Below, in pieces: positions 12,162 to 24,646 of a stretch of 64,000 bases of DNA (positions within the stretch are counted from its first letter, which is position 1; every line of letters starts with the position of its first letter). A model generated the notes under the pieces. That model searched no databases and was not told the DNA's origin. It was given only the letters and a program-made list of their open reading frames with translations. The stretch spans positions 1-64,000 of the forward strand of contig CAWZYM010000002.1 in NCBI GenBank assembly GCA_963966185.1. Reading direction: 5' to 3'. The stretch comes from Rhabditoides inermis (lineage: Eukaryota; Nematoda; Chromadorea; Rhabditida; Rhabditidae). The translations under genes and the position numbers were made by a program.

Positions 12162-14067
12162 CTAGCGGCCGTTGAGTCCGTCGAGCATGTCGTCGAAATC
12201 GGGATCGCGCGCGCCGTCCGCCTCCGGGTGCAGCTCGTACTCGGGCGGGGAGAAGATCTTCGTGAACTTGTCCACGTCCTCCTGCTCGTCCGTCACCGGA
12301 ATCGCACGACACTTGTCCATCAGCTCCTCGTACAGCGCCGTCGAGCTGAAAACACAGGTGCGTCTTCAAAATATCCAAATGTATCGCGAAAAACATTATA
12401 ACTACTGCTAAATCTCTTCGTACACCAATTCTGCAGAGACTGACTGCCGTGTTTGGAATACAGTCGCGAATGACCGCTACTGCACACACATAAGTTGCTT
12501 GCAATATGGTCGAGAAAAAAATGTCGGCCAAAACCAATGAGAAATCGACGAAAACATTTGTTTTTCGACCATCTTGCAAAAGCGGCTACACACACTCACA
12601 AGTAGCGGTCGCCGAAGCTGGGCAGCGCCGTGACGATGAGCTTGTCGCGGAACTCGGGCCGGCGAGCGAGCGTCATGGCGGCGTAGACGTTGGCGCCCGA
12701 CGACACGCCCGCCATCAGACCCTCCATCTTGGCCAGCATGCGAGACGTAGCTGAACCATACCATAACACTATAGAAACGGAACCGCGCATTTTCACAAAG
12801 CGCACGTATCCCAAATACGTACACGACCTTGCACTATTTAAGCAACGGCCACCGGGTACGCATGGTAGATACGGTAGGTACGGTAGGTACGTGCGTGTGT
12901 ACATAGTAGGTATGCACGCATGGCAGTTTCTGCGCGTCCACTCACCGAGCGCGCACTCGGAGCGGACGGGGATGGGCTCGTCGATGAGGCCGTGAAACGT
13001 GCCAGCGTCGGCCTCGGCCTGCATCACTCCGGGAATCAGGCCGGCGCCGATGCCCTGGATAAAGTGCGTGGTGGGCGTGTGCGCGGGCGGCATCGTGTCG
13101 GCGAAGAACGCGCGCTGCACGTCCCGCTTCTCCGCCGGCTCCACCGCCGCCACCTGACAATAACAATCAATATCGATCGATATCTTGTCACTCACATAGA
13201 CGCCCTTGTTCTGCTCCTTGAGGTACTTGCTGACGCCGAGCACGGTGCCGGCCGAGCCGACGCCGAAGCACACCGCGTCCACTTGACCGCGCGTCTGCCG
13301 CCAGATCTCTGGCCCAGTCGTCTCGTAGTGATCCACCACGTTCTCCGGATTCGCAAACTGAAACAAAAAGCACAATAATAGAAACGTGTATGAATACAAC
13401 ATATAACTAAATCACGAATGAATCGATGCGACGCACCTGCTCGAGAAGGTGGCAGCGATACTTGCCGATGGCCGACTGGAGGCGCTTGGCGCGCGCGATC
13501 ATCGAGTCCATCGTGTCGACTTTCGAGTCGCAGATGATGACGTGCGCGCCGTACGCCACCATGGCCGCGCGACGCTCCATCGACGCCGTGTCCGACTGGA
13601 TGATGATGCACTGCAACGGCCGATTAGCAACGGCAATGGGGTCATGAGCGATTGATCTATGGCTATGGCTCCAAACAATTCATCTTCAAGAAGCAACACC
13701 GCTTCATCACGCACCTTGTATCCCTTCTGAGCGCAGACAGCAGCCAGGGCGATGCCGGTGTTGCCGGACGTGACCTCGATGAAGATGTCCCTGCCGGGCC
13801 GGACGCTGCGGTCGCGCGCCTCCACCGCCGCCACCATGCCGCGCGCCGCGCGGTCCTTGATCGAGCACGTCGGATTCATGTACTCCAGCTTCACCGCTGG
13901 AAAACAAACATCCATTACACATACTCCGAGAGCAATCACGCACCGATCCTAGTCCCGTCGGGGACGCCGCACTGGGCGGGCAGGCGGTTCAGGTAGATGA
14001 GCGGCGTCTCGCCGACCGCGTCGCGCAGGTTGTCGCCGATCGAAGTCGCTCGAGACGACGACGTCAT
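12162..14067 (-). CDS. Cysteine synthase-like protein B (divergent phosphate loop)
   Basis: Seven exons: 14067-13944, 13896-13715, 13610-13437, 13357-13196, 13153-12946, 12750-12600 and 12345-12162. All junctions keep phase. It shares fold and exon-end positions with gene [10 protein letters not shown], the PLP lysine in [20 protein letters not shown] and VSSGAN. The PLP phosphate loop reads GVGSAGT where gene A and typical enzymes have GTGGT. A 40-residue acidic tail (…[14 protein letters not shown]) extends beyond A's end. In nematodes some CYSL paralogues act as sensors rather than enzymes, so a non-standard loop makes altered catalysis plausible but unproven. An acceptor-like GCTCGTCAG precedes the ATG by 14 nt. 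The gene is divergent from the transporter at 15032. Confidence 0.88.
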
Positions 14068-14329
14068 TGTGAGGGAGGTGGACTGACGAGCGCATCATCG
14101 CTCGCCGCCTTTTCTACCCGCCATCTGTGCTTTGCTCCTATGCAAATCTGAAATTCGAAACTCATGTCATCGCGCACAGAGAGGATGCGTCGCGCGCCAC
14201 ATCAAAACACACGACTCGCACGTTATGAACTGCGTAAATGGGTCCACAGAGTATGAAAACATACAAGTGCGGAAAACATATTAAGTAATCAACAACAAAA
14301 CAGAGATGCATGCACACGCACGCACGCAC

Positions 14330-14450
14330 GCACGATACTGAGAGAAATGTAGAGAAGGCGGAGCTTCAAAGATAGACTCCGCCCCAAAATCAATCGATAA
14401 GAGAATCCGTGCGCTCTCATTGGTCCAAAGTCCACAATTCTATCAGCAAT
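14330..14450. promoter_or_regulatory. Candidate bidirectional promoter, cysteine synthase B / transporter
   Basis: Between the divergent starts at 14067 (minus) and 15032 (plus) lie AGGCGGAGCTT, ACTCCGCCCC and an inverted CCAAT (CATTGGTCC) within 80 bp. The GGCGGAGC core recurs at 36560, 40600 and 40730. The position is suggestive and no start site is known. Confidence 0.35.
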
Positions 14451-15031
14451 GAAAATAACTGTAAATCATTTTTAAAAATCAATATGAATGATATCTCTCT
14501 TTATCAACAGATATGCCCATATCTGGAGACAGACAATGCGAAGATGGAAAGATAGTACAGTACTGATGTCTGCCGATCTTTCTAGATCACAGTTCTGCTG
14601 CTGCTGCCAAAACATTTGATAGTGAGTCTCAAATTCATAGATCACTCGTGTGTCCATGTGTCCATATGTGCAGGTGCGTGCTTGCCATTTGTAATCTCTC
14701 TCACTCTCTTCGCATGTCTCACTCGCGTCTGGGCAGGGGGTCATGTTTGCGCCACTGTCTTATGGTCTTATCTACTCCTCTTCCTCCGATCCCTCCTTCT
14801 CCTCTCCCTATCACCCTCTCTACTCGTGTGCTTTGCTTGTTTGTGTTGTGCATGCACTTTCCATCTCTCACTCGTCATTTCCACTTTCCTCCTGTCTTCT
14901 TATCGGTCCGTGTTGTCCTCAAATGGACCTCCTCGACTCGCCGACGGTACATTTGGGAGAGAGCGACAGTGGAACATTTCCACATTTCCATTCCTCCACA
15001 TTTTCCCTACTCACGTTTTCAGACCCCGTCG

Positions 15032-15095
15032 ATGGGATCGACCGAGTCTGAGAAGAAGACGCTCACGCCAGAGGAGGTCATCGACCATATCGGTG

Positions 15096-15148
<53 letters not shown>

Positions 15149-17567
15149 CTATCTCACAATCACTCCGAAATAACTTCCGATCCCAAACCTGTCTCAAAAA
15201 GTCGGACCGCTATTTTCGATGTCAAAGACTTTTCCGGAATGTTCCATAACTTTCGGGAGTGTTGACAGTTGACTGACCGCTACTTGTCCGCATCACCCCG
15301 CCTCCTCGCCTTTCTCTCTCTCCCCCCTACTCTCTTTCTCTTCCTCTCTCTCTCTCCCTCTCTCATTCCAAATGTTCATTCCAAATGAAATATACTAAAT
15401 TCTCCCTCCCTCTCCCCCTCTCCCCCTCCCTCCTCCCTCCCCTCTCTCCACTCTCCTCTCCCCCAGGCACCTCGCGTCGCCTCCTCTTCGCAGTCCTTCT
15501 GTCGGCTCTGGGCTGGGCTGCCGGCTCTCCGTGTGTCGCGGTCGCCTCCTTCGCCACTCTCGACTGTCAAAGAGATGCCTGCAACTTCTCCACCATACAC
15601 GATGACGTGAGACAAGACACTTTGAAATGCTCTTGACAAACTTCAAAAATACGAAATACGAGTGAAAAAGAGACTGCGACACTTGATGCGCACCCTACCT
15701 AGAATCAAGTCACTTGCGCCTGGGCAACGCTTTTGATATCGTATCACATCACTACTCGTCGAGAATGGCAGAAACCATTGATTCTCAACTATAAAACACG
15801 AAAACTATAATAACTGTGACGTTATCAATATCGTTACTGTACTCGCGCCTCGGGAAGGGGCAAAGTTATTTGCAGCTGGTTGGGACACGTTCATTGCGTG
15901 CGTGTCGTATTATTCTTGCTCCCGTATCACCCCGTAAATCACCCGAGTCCGTCTCTGCACGAGTGTTTCGACACGCTTGCATGACACTCTATACAGAAGT
16001 GTTCTGGGGCTAGTCCAGATTCTGAAGTGTACTGTTTGGAACATATTGACCGTACCTTTGCACCTTTTGCAGTTCTCCTTCCGCGCCTCGAGTCAGTGGC
16101 TCAAAGTATTCATAGCAGTACTGTTATTTGTTCTCACTCAGCCAGAAACAATACAGTCTCAGACTGGAAACATAACTATTGTAACATTTGCAGTTCTCCC
16201 TGGTGGGTATGCATAAGTATTCAGCGTCTTTTCGAAAGCGTTCGGGAGTGTTTCGGAAAAGTGCTTGGAAGACACTGACCGCATCCCTGAGTGATTGACA
16301 TGTGAGCGGAAATGCAATCAATAGAAAAAAATGAAGTAATTGGGCAATATGGTGCAATAATAGATACAGATACACCGGGAAAGCGGAAAAACCACAACAA
16401 CGAATCTATAGAGACAATAGAGACTGTTTCAGTTCGCCCTCCGCTCCACGCATCCCTCCACCATCGATCGAGACGTGCAGGTGGAGTGGTTCTCGTCGGT
16501 GTTCTTCCTCGGATCCGTCCTCTCCGCCCCACTGCCCGCCATATGCGACTGGTGCGTCTCTCCCCCCTCTCTCTCTTTCACTCTCTCTCTCTCACACTCT
16601 CCCTCTCACTCACTCTCCCTTTCTCCCTCTCTCCCTCTCTCCCTCCTTCTCTCCCACCCCCCTCTCTCTCCAGGTTGGGTCGCCGCCCCGTCTTCCTCTT
16701 CGTTCTCGTGGCGACTGCGGTCTGTGGATTCGCGCCCCTCTTCTCCCACAGCTATCCGCTCATTCTCGCCGCTCGCGGAATGCAGGGATTTTTCTATACG
16801 GTATACTTTACTACCGTACCACTCCACTACAGTATCTCCTGTGATTACTACCTACCGTACCCCACCTACCGTATACCTAGGGCATCCTGCTCGACTCGTG
16901 GTTCATCGCGTACGAACTGTGCCCGATGCGCTGGCGCGACTACGTCGGCCTGCTGACCGGCGCGCTCTGGGCCATCGGGTACGGTACTTTGAATATAATA
17001 CTACGGTACAGTACGTCTATTGAGTACTGTACATTCGATGCAACAATACAGTACATTAATTGTTTGTAACTACAGTATGCCTTTGCAGCGCGTGTGTCAA
17101 CGCGCTCGGCCCCACTCTTTTCTCCGACTGGAAGCAGCAGCTCGCCTTTGTCTCCTCCTTCCCTCTCCTCCTTCTCGTACCCAGCATATTGTGAGTACCG
17201 TAGTCTAGCCCACTACCATACCGTATCTTTCATCGAATTGAAAATACCGTATCCCTTTGCAGCCTGGTGCCCGAAACGCTGCACTTTCTGCGCGCCAAGC
17301 AGTCTTCCCGGCGGATTGAAGCGTGGTTCACTCGCATGAGCGGAGGTCGCGCGTTCGCCGACCACTTTGACATGTCTCTGCTCCTCGGGAGCAAGGGGCG
17401 AAGAGAAGGGTGCGAGTGCGCGCCGCTGTTGCGCTCGCGCTTCTGTCTCTACCTGCCGCTCGCCATCTATCTGTGGTTCGTCGCCACCTTCATCTACTTT
17501 GGACTCACCCTCATCTCCACCAAACTCGTCGGAGACTTCACCACCAACTTTGTCGTGATGAATTGTG

Positions 17568-17598
<31 letters not shown>

Positions 17599-18417
17599 CC
17601 GTATCGATACTTAGAACTGCTTTGCAAAACTACGGCAACCATCCTTTTTGCCATAATCCATAGGAAACAGCGGTGGAACAGTCCCTCTCAACGCTCAACC
17701 CTTTCCCTATCCGCCTCCTCTCTCCCGCAACATAATAGTAATAGTTCATCCATGTGTTATCAATCATCAAATAGCACAAAAATCCTAGTACCGGTTAAGA
17801 AAGGTGGAAGGTGAAACTGTTGAAAGGAAACTGTGAAACTGTTGAAATGAGTTGAAAGGTGAAACTTGTCCGCCTCTTCCCTATCCGTCTCCTCTCCCAA
17901 CCCATCCCCCCTTTCTTTCAGTAGTGGAGCTGCCCGGGTACCTGCTCGCCGCCCTTCTGCTCCGCTGGATCGGCCGGCGCTGGTCCGTCCTCGCCACCAA
18001 TATCACCTGCGGCACCTGCTTCCTCCTCATCTCTCTGGTGCCAGGTAAACCTTCCTACCTCTCTCCACCTCACCTCTACCTATTCATACCTCACTCCGTC
18101 TCGTTCTCTTCGAAAAACAAGTAAACCAGTAACAATTGTTAAACGGAAATTGTCCGTGATGCTTTGACAACACTGACTTACAACCGTTGCGTTGTAAAGA
18201 GCCTTTCAACCTTATCGGTCTCTTCGAAATTGCCTGCGCAACTGCCTTCAAAACCCCTAGGCGGCGTTTTGAAAAACTTTTACTGAAGATCCATTCAAAG
18301 AGATCTGACCATCCCTTTCTCTTCCAGACTCTTCCCTCGTGCTCGGATGCTGGTTCGCGTGCAAATTCGCCATCACCGCCAACCTCATCCTCCTATTCGT
18401 AGTCTGCACAGAGGTCT

Positions 18418-18456
<39 letters not shown>

Positions 18457-18827
18457 CTCTCTCCCCTCCCTCCCTATTTCTCTTTCCAGTGCTTCCCCAC
18501 CAACATACGCGGTCTCACGTCGGGTATCTGTGTGACCATGTCTCGCCTCGGAGCCTGTTTCGCTCCCTACTTCAAGCTTATGGTCAGTTTATCTACCCTT
18601 CTCTCTTTTCTCCTCCTCCCTTCACAGCACTCTTTCAGTACGACTGGAACGCTGTCACCGCCACCTCCACCCTGGCGGGGGCGTGTCTCGTGGGGGCGGT
18701 GCTTGCACTGCTCCTGCCGGAAACGAGCAACCAACCTCTGCCCGACAACATGGACGATCTCAATCACAAGGATCTCAAGAAGGATTCGAGCGGAGAGCCC
18801 CTCCTCCTCCTCACAAACACGCCTTGA
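15032..18827 (+). CDS. SLC22-like organic cation/anion transporter (MFS)
   Basis: Eleven exons: 15032-15092, 15467-15606, 16433-16551, 16674-16800, 16881-16978, 17089-17190, 17273-17564, 17922-18044, 18328-18413, 18490-18582 and 18639-18827. The chain is a polytopic membrane protein of the organic ion transporter branch of the major facilitator superfamily. It has a first membrane segment after a short acidic N-terminus, a Cys-containing extracellular loop, the MFS signature DWLGRRPVFLF after TM2, FLVPETLHFL before the central loop, ELPGYL…RWIGRR in the second half, and the family tail LLLPETSNQPLPDNMDDL. Substrate is unknown. GTTTTCAG ends 10 nt before the ATG with no exon seen upstream, suggesting a trans-splice site. 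The exon 3 start could instead be 16481. AATAAA lies at about 18868. Confidence 0.85.
16552..16673 (+). repeat. Intron composed of CT-rich repeat
   Basis: Intron 3 of the transporter is pyrimidine-only over nearly all of its 122 nt. Intron 9 (18414-18489) is the same, GTCTG(CT)n…TTTCCAG. Confidence 0.7.
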
Positions 18828-19304
18828 ACAAGAAACGTTTTATCTCATAATCCATAAAATCTGTGATAATAAAAACTGTTGAACCATAAATCCGGGATGG
18901 AAATCACAAAAACAGAGTGTTGTTATTAGACAATTCCTGACAGGGCTGTGGAGAGGCTACTAATTTCATTAACGTGTACTACGTACCATTCTATGTACAT
19001 ATTGTGGGGTCTCTGTGAGACTAAGCAGAGGAGGCACTACTCGGTAGACTACCATGCGCGCTGTTCACTTACACATACAAAAAACACCCTAGCAGAGATA
19101 GGAAAGAAACGGGAGCAACACACATACACAAAGAATCACTGATTGGCACACAAAGACTATGAGACACTATGTACACTCTAGCCACTATTCACACACGGGG
19201 CAACACTACCCAATAAGGCTGCATCCATCTCCATTCTATCGTGGACTGATCGGTGGGGCATCCAGGTACACTACCCAATACTATCCTCCCCCTCCCCTTC
19301 TCTT
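18828..19304. other. Convergent 3' spacer
   Basis: Short spacer between the ends of the transporter (plus) and the Atossa homologue (minus). It holds the transporter's AATAAA and no coding signal. Confidence 0.6.
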
Positions 19305-22300
19305 CTATCGGGGACTGTATCGCGGTCTGTCGGGGACCTGCACTTCTCGCACCTCCCTCAGCGGCACCTGGCCTTCCACCAGACCCATCGCGTCCAGCGT
19401 GCGATTCTGCCCCACCAACACCCGCACGTCCGAGTGCAGAAAGATGCGACGGTGGCTGTCCGACGCAACCCTGCAAATATTACATGTCCATTAGTCCATT
19501 TCTCCATTTAGCTGTTCTCACTTTTATAATACATGTCTGTCTGCACACAATAACCTGCGGCGAATTCCAACCAACAAAGGACTGACAACTCCAGTACTCG
19601 GTAGCCATTCAACATCTTCGAAACACATTTCTCGTTTAAATTCATACGCATCGGTGGTTCAGTGGTAGAATTCAGATAAAACGATTCCGGATAAACGATT
19701 GATTCATACGACCACCCACACCACCGTACCTGAGATGGATGAGGTAGCGCAGCCACTTGCCGCCCTTGCCACCACACCCGCCCGCCCTGGTCAGCACCGT
19801 GCGCTGGCGGAGAAAGGTGCGCGACCGGGGCGGCATGTCAGACACGTCGTAGCCCACAAGGAACACATGCACCGCCGTGCCCTCCGGGTTGAACAGCGTC
19901 TGCAACGAGACGCACATTCTCATTCCAGTCCCAAAACTGTTATTCTCTTCCATCTTCTCATACCTATATCACTTTCCCCGTTCCCCTGCCCCGCCTTCTA
20001 CTTCTCCCATTCTCACCCTCCCTTTCATCTTTCATATCCTACTCATATCTCTCCCCTATTCCGTTCACTCCTCCTACACAGTTGAACAGCGTCTGCAAGA
20101 TGCACATTCTCCTTCCAGTCTGTCATTCTCTTCCGTCTTATCATACCAATATCACTTTTCCCCATTCCCCCTCATCCGTTCTCCTTGCCCCGCCTCTGAC
20201 TTCTCCCATCATCATTGTTCCGCTCATCTCCTACTCATATCACTCCTCTACTTCGTTCACTCCTCCTACACCTTCTCCTCCCTCCACTCACCGCCTGCAC
20301 GGTGCCTTTCTGCGGGATGCGGTAGCCCTTCTTGCTCTCCAGCACACTCAGATTGCACACACCCTGCAAGCACCAATCCTCCTCCTGCTCCTCCTCCTCC
20401 ACCACCCACCATACTCGCCACGGGCGCCTCGGCATTCTCCTCGCCTCCCTCCTCCTCCCTTCCAAACACAACAGTCTGCACAGGCAGCACCCTGTGCGGG
20501 GAGCAGAACACTCCGGCCGCACTGATCTGCATAGAGTATCCGTCCAAGGTGGCGGCCGGTGAGAGGCGGCCATTCAGGGCAGACTCCTCAAAGCTGCCGA
20601 GGAGAGGCGCGGCCGGGGCGAACAGCCGGCGTCCCCGGCCCTCCTCCGCCTCGCCCCTCTTCCGACGGGCAAGCGGCGCTGGCGACGAGTGCGTGGGCAG
20701 ACCCGTCTTCTGAACATCATCAGTCTCTCTCTCTCTCTCTCTCTCCCTCTTTCTCTGTTAAGAGCGTTGTCACTCCATATCCCACTCACCCGATTGAACC
20801 CGGGCAGCGCGGGCATCACATATCCTCCCCCTCCCCCCAGATTGAGCACCCTCCTCGGCTGCCTACTCCTCCTCTCCTCCTCCTCCTCCTCGATCCTCAT
20901 CTCCGCTATCCCATCCGTCGCATCGGGCACCCTCTCCTCCTCCTGCTCCTCCCTCTCCAACGCCGGCAGCTTAGCCGCCCGCGCACAGCTATCCGGCGAC
21001 ACCAACTCCCCGTCCGCTTGCCGCCACTTGTGCTTCTTGCCGTTCCGGTGTTCGGCACTCGCCGGCAGACACAGCGTGGTGGGAGGGGGCAGGCGGGGCA
21101 GCTGCAGGCGGAGCAGCGGCACGACCGGTGGTGGTGGGGGCGGGGCGGCGTCGGGAGAGGAGACGGGCGAGTCGCGCAGCTGCGACGACGGCCACTCGTC
21201 CGAGCCACTAGAACATAAACCCTTAGAGACACGAAAAAAGTGTTTGAAAGGGCAATGACCGACGCATCGTGATAGGCATCTATCTTCTACAACATCTATC
21301 CATGTCAACTTAACATGGATAGATAGGAAATAACAGTGCGCACTCACCGATCATACCACTAGACCACCGAGTATTGGATCACTTGGTTGCACTCACCGAT
21401 CGCAGCGTGCCGGTCGCTCGATGCCGTCGACACTCAGGTACTCGACGCTGACCGCCAGCCGCACCCCGTCGACCGCCCGCGACAGGGGGAACGCGTGCCG
21501 TCGCGGCTGATGCTCGGTCTCGTCCACCACACTCGGTGGCGATGCACAGAGAGACGGATTGCGAGACAACCTGTGCAGATATGGGATATAGAGATTGATT
21601 CACTTCCACCACCTGCGATTGCCAGATTTATCCATTCAAAATAAATACATCGTCAATTCCAAATCAACAACTCACTCTCCTCCAAACACACACCGCGTTT
21701 CGACTCGACACGCTGTCAACAAACCTGCGATGTTCTATAAACCGCCATCAAACACTCACCTATATCGCACGACATACTCCCTCTCCTCCTCCTCTTCTCC
21801 ATCCAGCTGCTGCTTGTGCATCCAGCTGGCGAGTTGGGAGAAGTGCAGGTGGGAGCGCACGGCTTGACGCAGGAACACCCCGTCCAGACCTGGCTCGCTC
21901 GTCTCACCGCTCGGCACCACACGCACCGTCCACACCTGCACATATGTATTCCATAAACGTTTTTCTTTAAAAAAATACATTGACCTCTTTGTAGCATATT
22001 GTGGCCTATCTTGTCATGTTTGTACACATCGTCTACCGTGCACTACCGTACACCACCTTACCTCGACAGTGCTGGCGGCGGCGCACCTCCTGCCGCACGC
22101 CGCGTGCCCCAGCACACAGCGCACGCTGCACTCGCCGAGCGACGAGACGCACTCCACAACCTGCAAGAGGCACACAGTGATATGTCCTACCTCCGTGTTC
22201 TTCTTCCGAAAATCATGCCACTTTGGTCTCGCCTAGTCCTTGGGTCTCCATCGCGGAAGGGTCTCAATGAGACTAGCGAGCTATCTTAGAGCGTTGCTAT

Positions 22301-22522
22301 ATCTGTCTCCATGCCCCCCCCCCTCTGTCTGAAGAAATATACTCCACACCCACAACCTACAAGCACCGTTGCTACATCTGTGTCCGTCTGTCCGTCTGTC
22401 TGCTCATCGCCTCCCTCCCTCCCCTCACCCACCTCCTCGACCGCATCGTCCAGCTCCTTCTCGGTGGCGCGATGCGAGCGCTGCTCCAGCACCAGCCGCG
22501 TCACCTGCCTCGCCAGCTCCAT
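19305..22522 (-). CDS. Atossa / FAM214 homologue
   Basis: Nine exons: 22522-22433, 22160-22062, 21935-21760, 21570-21397, 21207-20790, 20709-20410, 20363-20292, 19899-19730 and 19470-19305. All are in phase, giving about 554 residues. Recognition rests on the conserved C-terminal half: PALPGFNR then KTGLPTHSSPAPL, LLGSFEESALNGRL, GYSMQISAAGVFC, SMGVCNLS…KGYRIPQKGTVQATLFNP, the block SDMPPRSRTFLRQRT, and WLRYLIHLR…RRIFLHSDVRVL. These match the Atos family, whose Drosophila member is a nuclear regulator of macrophage invasion and metabolism. The middle (exon 5) is Pro- and Glu-rich and low complexity. The start ATG opens MELARQVTRLVLEQR, and no earlier exon is visible. Confidence 0.85.
19648..19706 (+). 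repeat. tRNA-Gly 5' half fused to a LINE-type tail
   Basis: GCATCGGTGGTTCAGTGGTA is the canonical first part of tRNA-Gly, and it breaks off after GAATT. The sequence then continues CAGATAAAACGATTCCGG and ends GATTGATT, the tail also seen alone at 33090. No anticodon arm exists, so this is a chimera, not a tRNA gene. It lies in the penultimate intron of the Atossa homologue. Confidence 0.65.
19888..20275. repeat. 193-bp tandem duplication including an exon's acceptor
   Basis: GTTGAACAGCGTCTGCAA starts both units (19888 and 20081). The pyrimidine-rich remainder matches closely through the CTCCTACAC ends. The first unit overlaps the true start of exon 8 of the Atossa homologue. The second is an intronic copy carrying the same acceptor and about 18 nt of exon sequence. 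Confidence 0.75.
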
Positions 22523-23022
22523 CCCCGCACAATCACCGGGGGATTGGTATACTCGAATCACCAATGTAGTATTGTGTACCCGTAGCAGACAATAGAGATG
22601 CGAAAAATCTGAAATATATCGTTTTTCTACATTTTACATGATACAAACTTACAAACACACCTTGATTGTATTACACCTGCTCCATCACGGTCACTATTCG
22701 CGTCGATTCTTGCATAGTCTACACAAAGTGGCAGTTGAACTGAAACAAGAGTACAAAATCGAGTAATCAATCGAATAATCGATAAATCAAACGCCACACA
22801 AAGATACGATCCTCTCGGATCGGCAGTGCCGGGGCAACCGCAAAACCCGCAAAGCAATAAAGATCGACAATCAGATAACATTTATCAACACAGACACACT
22901 CTCTCGCCTCATATCTAACAACAAACAAAAACAACTCTAGCTATACTCTACAAAACAATAGATTGAAATTGTGGATAGGTACCTTGTCCACTCTCCACCA
23001 ATTGAAACTGACGGTGGACACG

Positions 23023-23577
23023 TTAGCGCGCGGCGGCCGCCGATCGGAAGATGCGTCGGCGCGTGAGGCCGGCGTCGTGGCGCTGCTTTTCGAAACGCTG
23101 CATCTCCTCCTCCACCACCACCTCGTGCTCCAGCTGACTGCCCACACGGTACTCGGCAATCAGGTCGTACTTTTGGTAGTCGTTCACCTGCAAGGCGAAC
23201 ACGTTTCACGGAATCGCCACCAAATCGAGCTGCACAACCCTCCTCTGTTCTCCTCCGCAAATGAACGGCTCACCTTGGTGACGTGGAACTTGCGCTTGAA
23301 CCAGGGCGTGGCGTCGGTCCACGCGTCGGCAATGCCCTTCAGACCGAGCAGCTCCCAGCGGCGGGTCCAGGGCGCGCCGCGCAGCCGCACCTTGGTGGCG
23401 TTGAGGGGCACGGGCGTGCCGGCCGGGTGCGCGATCGGCTCCAGGTGGAAGTCGAACGTGCTCAAAGAGGCAGGGTCAGTCATCTGTATGTGTCTGTCTG
23501 TCTGACCATCTCTTTCGTGCCTCTACCTACATGTGTCTGTTCTGTATGTGTCTGTCAGTCTGTCAGTCAGTCTGTCC

Positions 23578-23614
<37 letters not shown>

Positions 23615-24615
23615 CCGCTCCCCCCCCCTCCCTACCTGTATTCGGGCAGCGCGTCGACCAGGTAGCTGAGGTCCTTGTCCAGCCGCTTCTCCAGCTTCAG
23701 CGTCTCAATCTTCTTGATCGTCGGGTTGTACAGCTCGTACATGATCTCAACGCCTGTAAAACACACATATCAAAAGGGATTCGTTTTGTTGTATCTTGTT
23801 ACCATCTCTCTCTTTACATTTTTGTATTTCACGTGTTCTTAAAAACCGTATAAATTTAAAAAAAAAAAGATCTGATAGACTTTATTACATTATTACTGCT
23901 GATGTCTAACAGTCTAACCCTATCGACATGTTTTGTGTCCCAATGTTACAATCTCCAATTGATCCAAAGAGAATCATGAGGAAAGTGAGTGATTATGACA
24001 TGTTCACAACCACAAGTTATGACTCTACAGGTGCACATAGAGATTGCATATCAGCTGCCCTGCTAGAACAAGCTAGACAGTGAAAGGTCACAGCCTAATG
24101 AGGCAATTCCCCCCTCCCCCCTCCTCTCCTCTATCAGCCCCCGCCCAAGCATGCGCCACACAGACAGGTGGTCGCCACTCGCCTTCCTCTCTCGCTCCCC
24201 ATTCCAAACAGATAAGCACACAGCCAATCGATCGACAAACAACCAACAAGAGTAGGGTTGAAATGTGAGAATAACAAAATGTTACGAAAACTGTATAAAA
24301 ATTTGAAATTCGAGTCCGTAACATTAAGAACTTGTGATTCTAAATCTGATTCTAAATCTTCCACTCACCGACTCCGTCGACGACATTCCTGAGCGTGAAC
24401 TGGTGCTGGAGGCCCTCCCTCTCCCGCCGGATGCAGATGCCCACAAAGCGGTGCTCCTTGGCGCCCAGGTTCGCGTCCGAAGACGTCACCGCCACGATCG
24501 AGCCTGCAAAGAGACAGCATCATCAATCGGCTACCTCCATTCCATCCATTCAACGACCACACATCGCCCCGAGATATAGGAAAAACGGCAAACACACACA
24601 TACACACGAGACACC

Positions 24616-24646
<31 letters not shown>

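Noticed and set aside
22941..23159. Extension of mL19 to …FNWWRVDKVPIHNF
   Set aside because: That segment is in a different frame. The mL19 frame meets TAA at 23025-23023.
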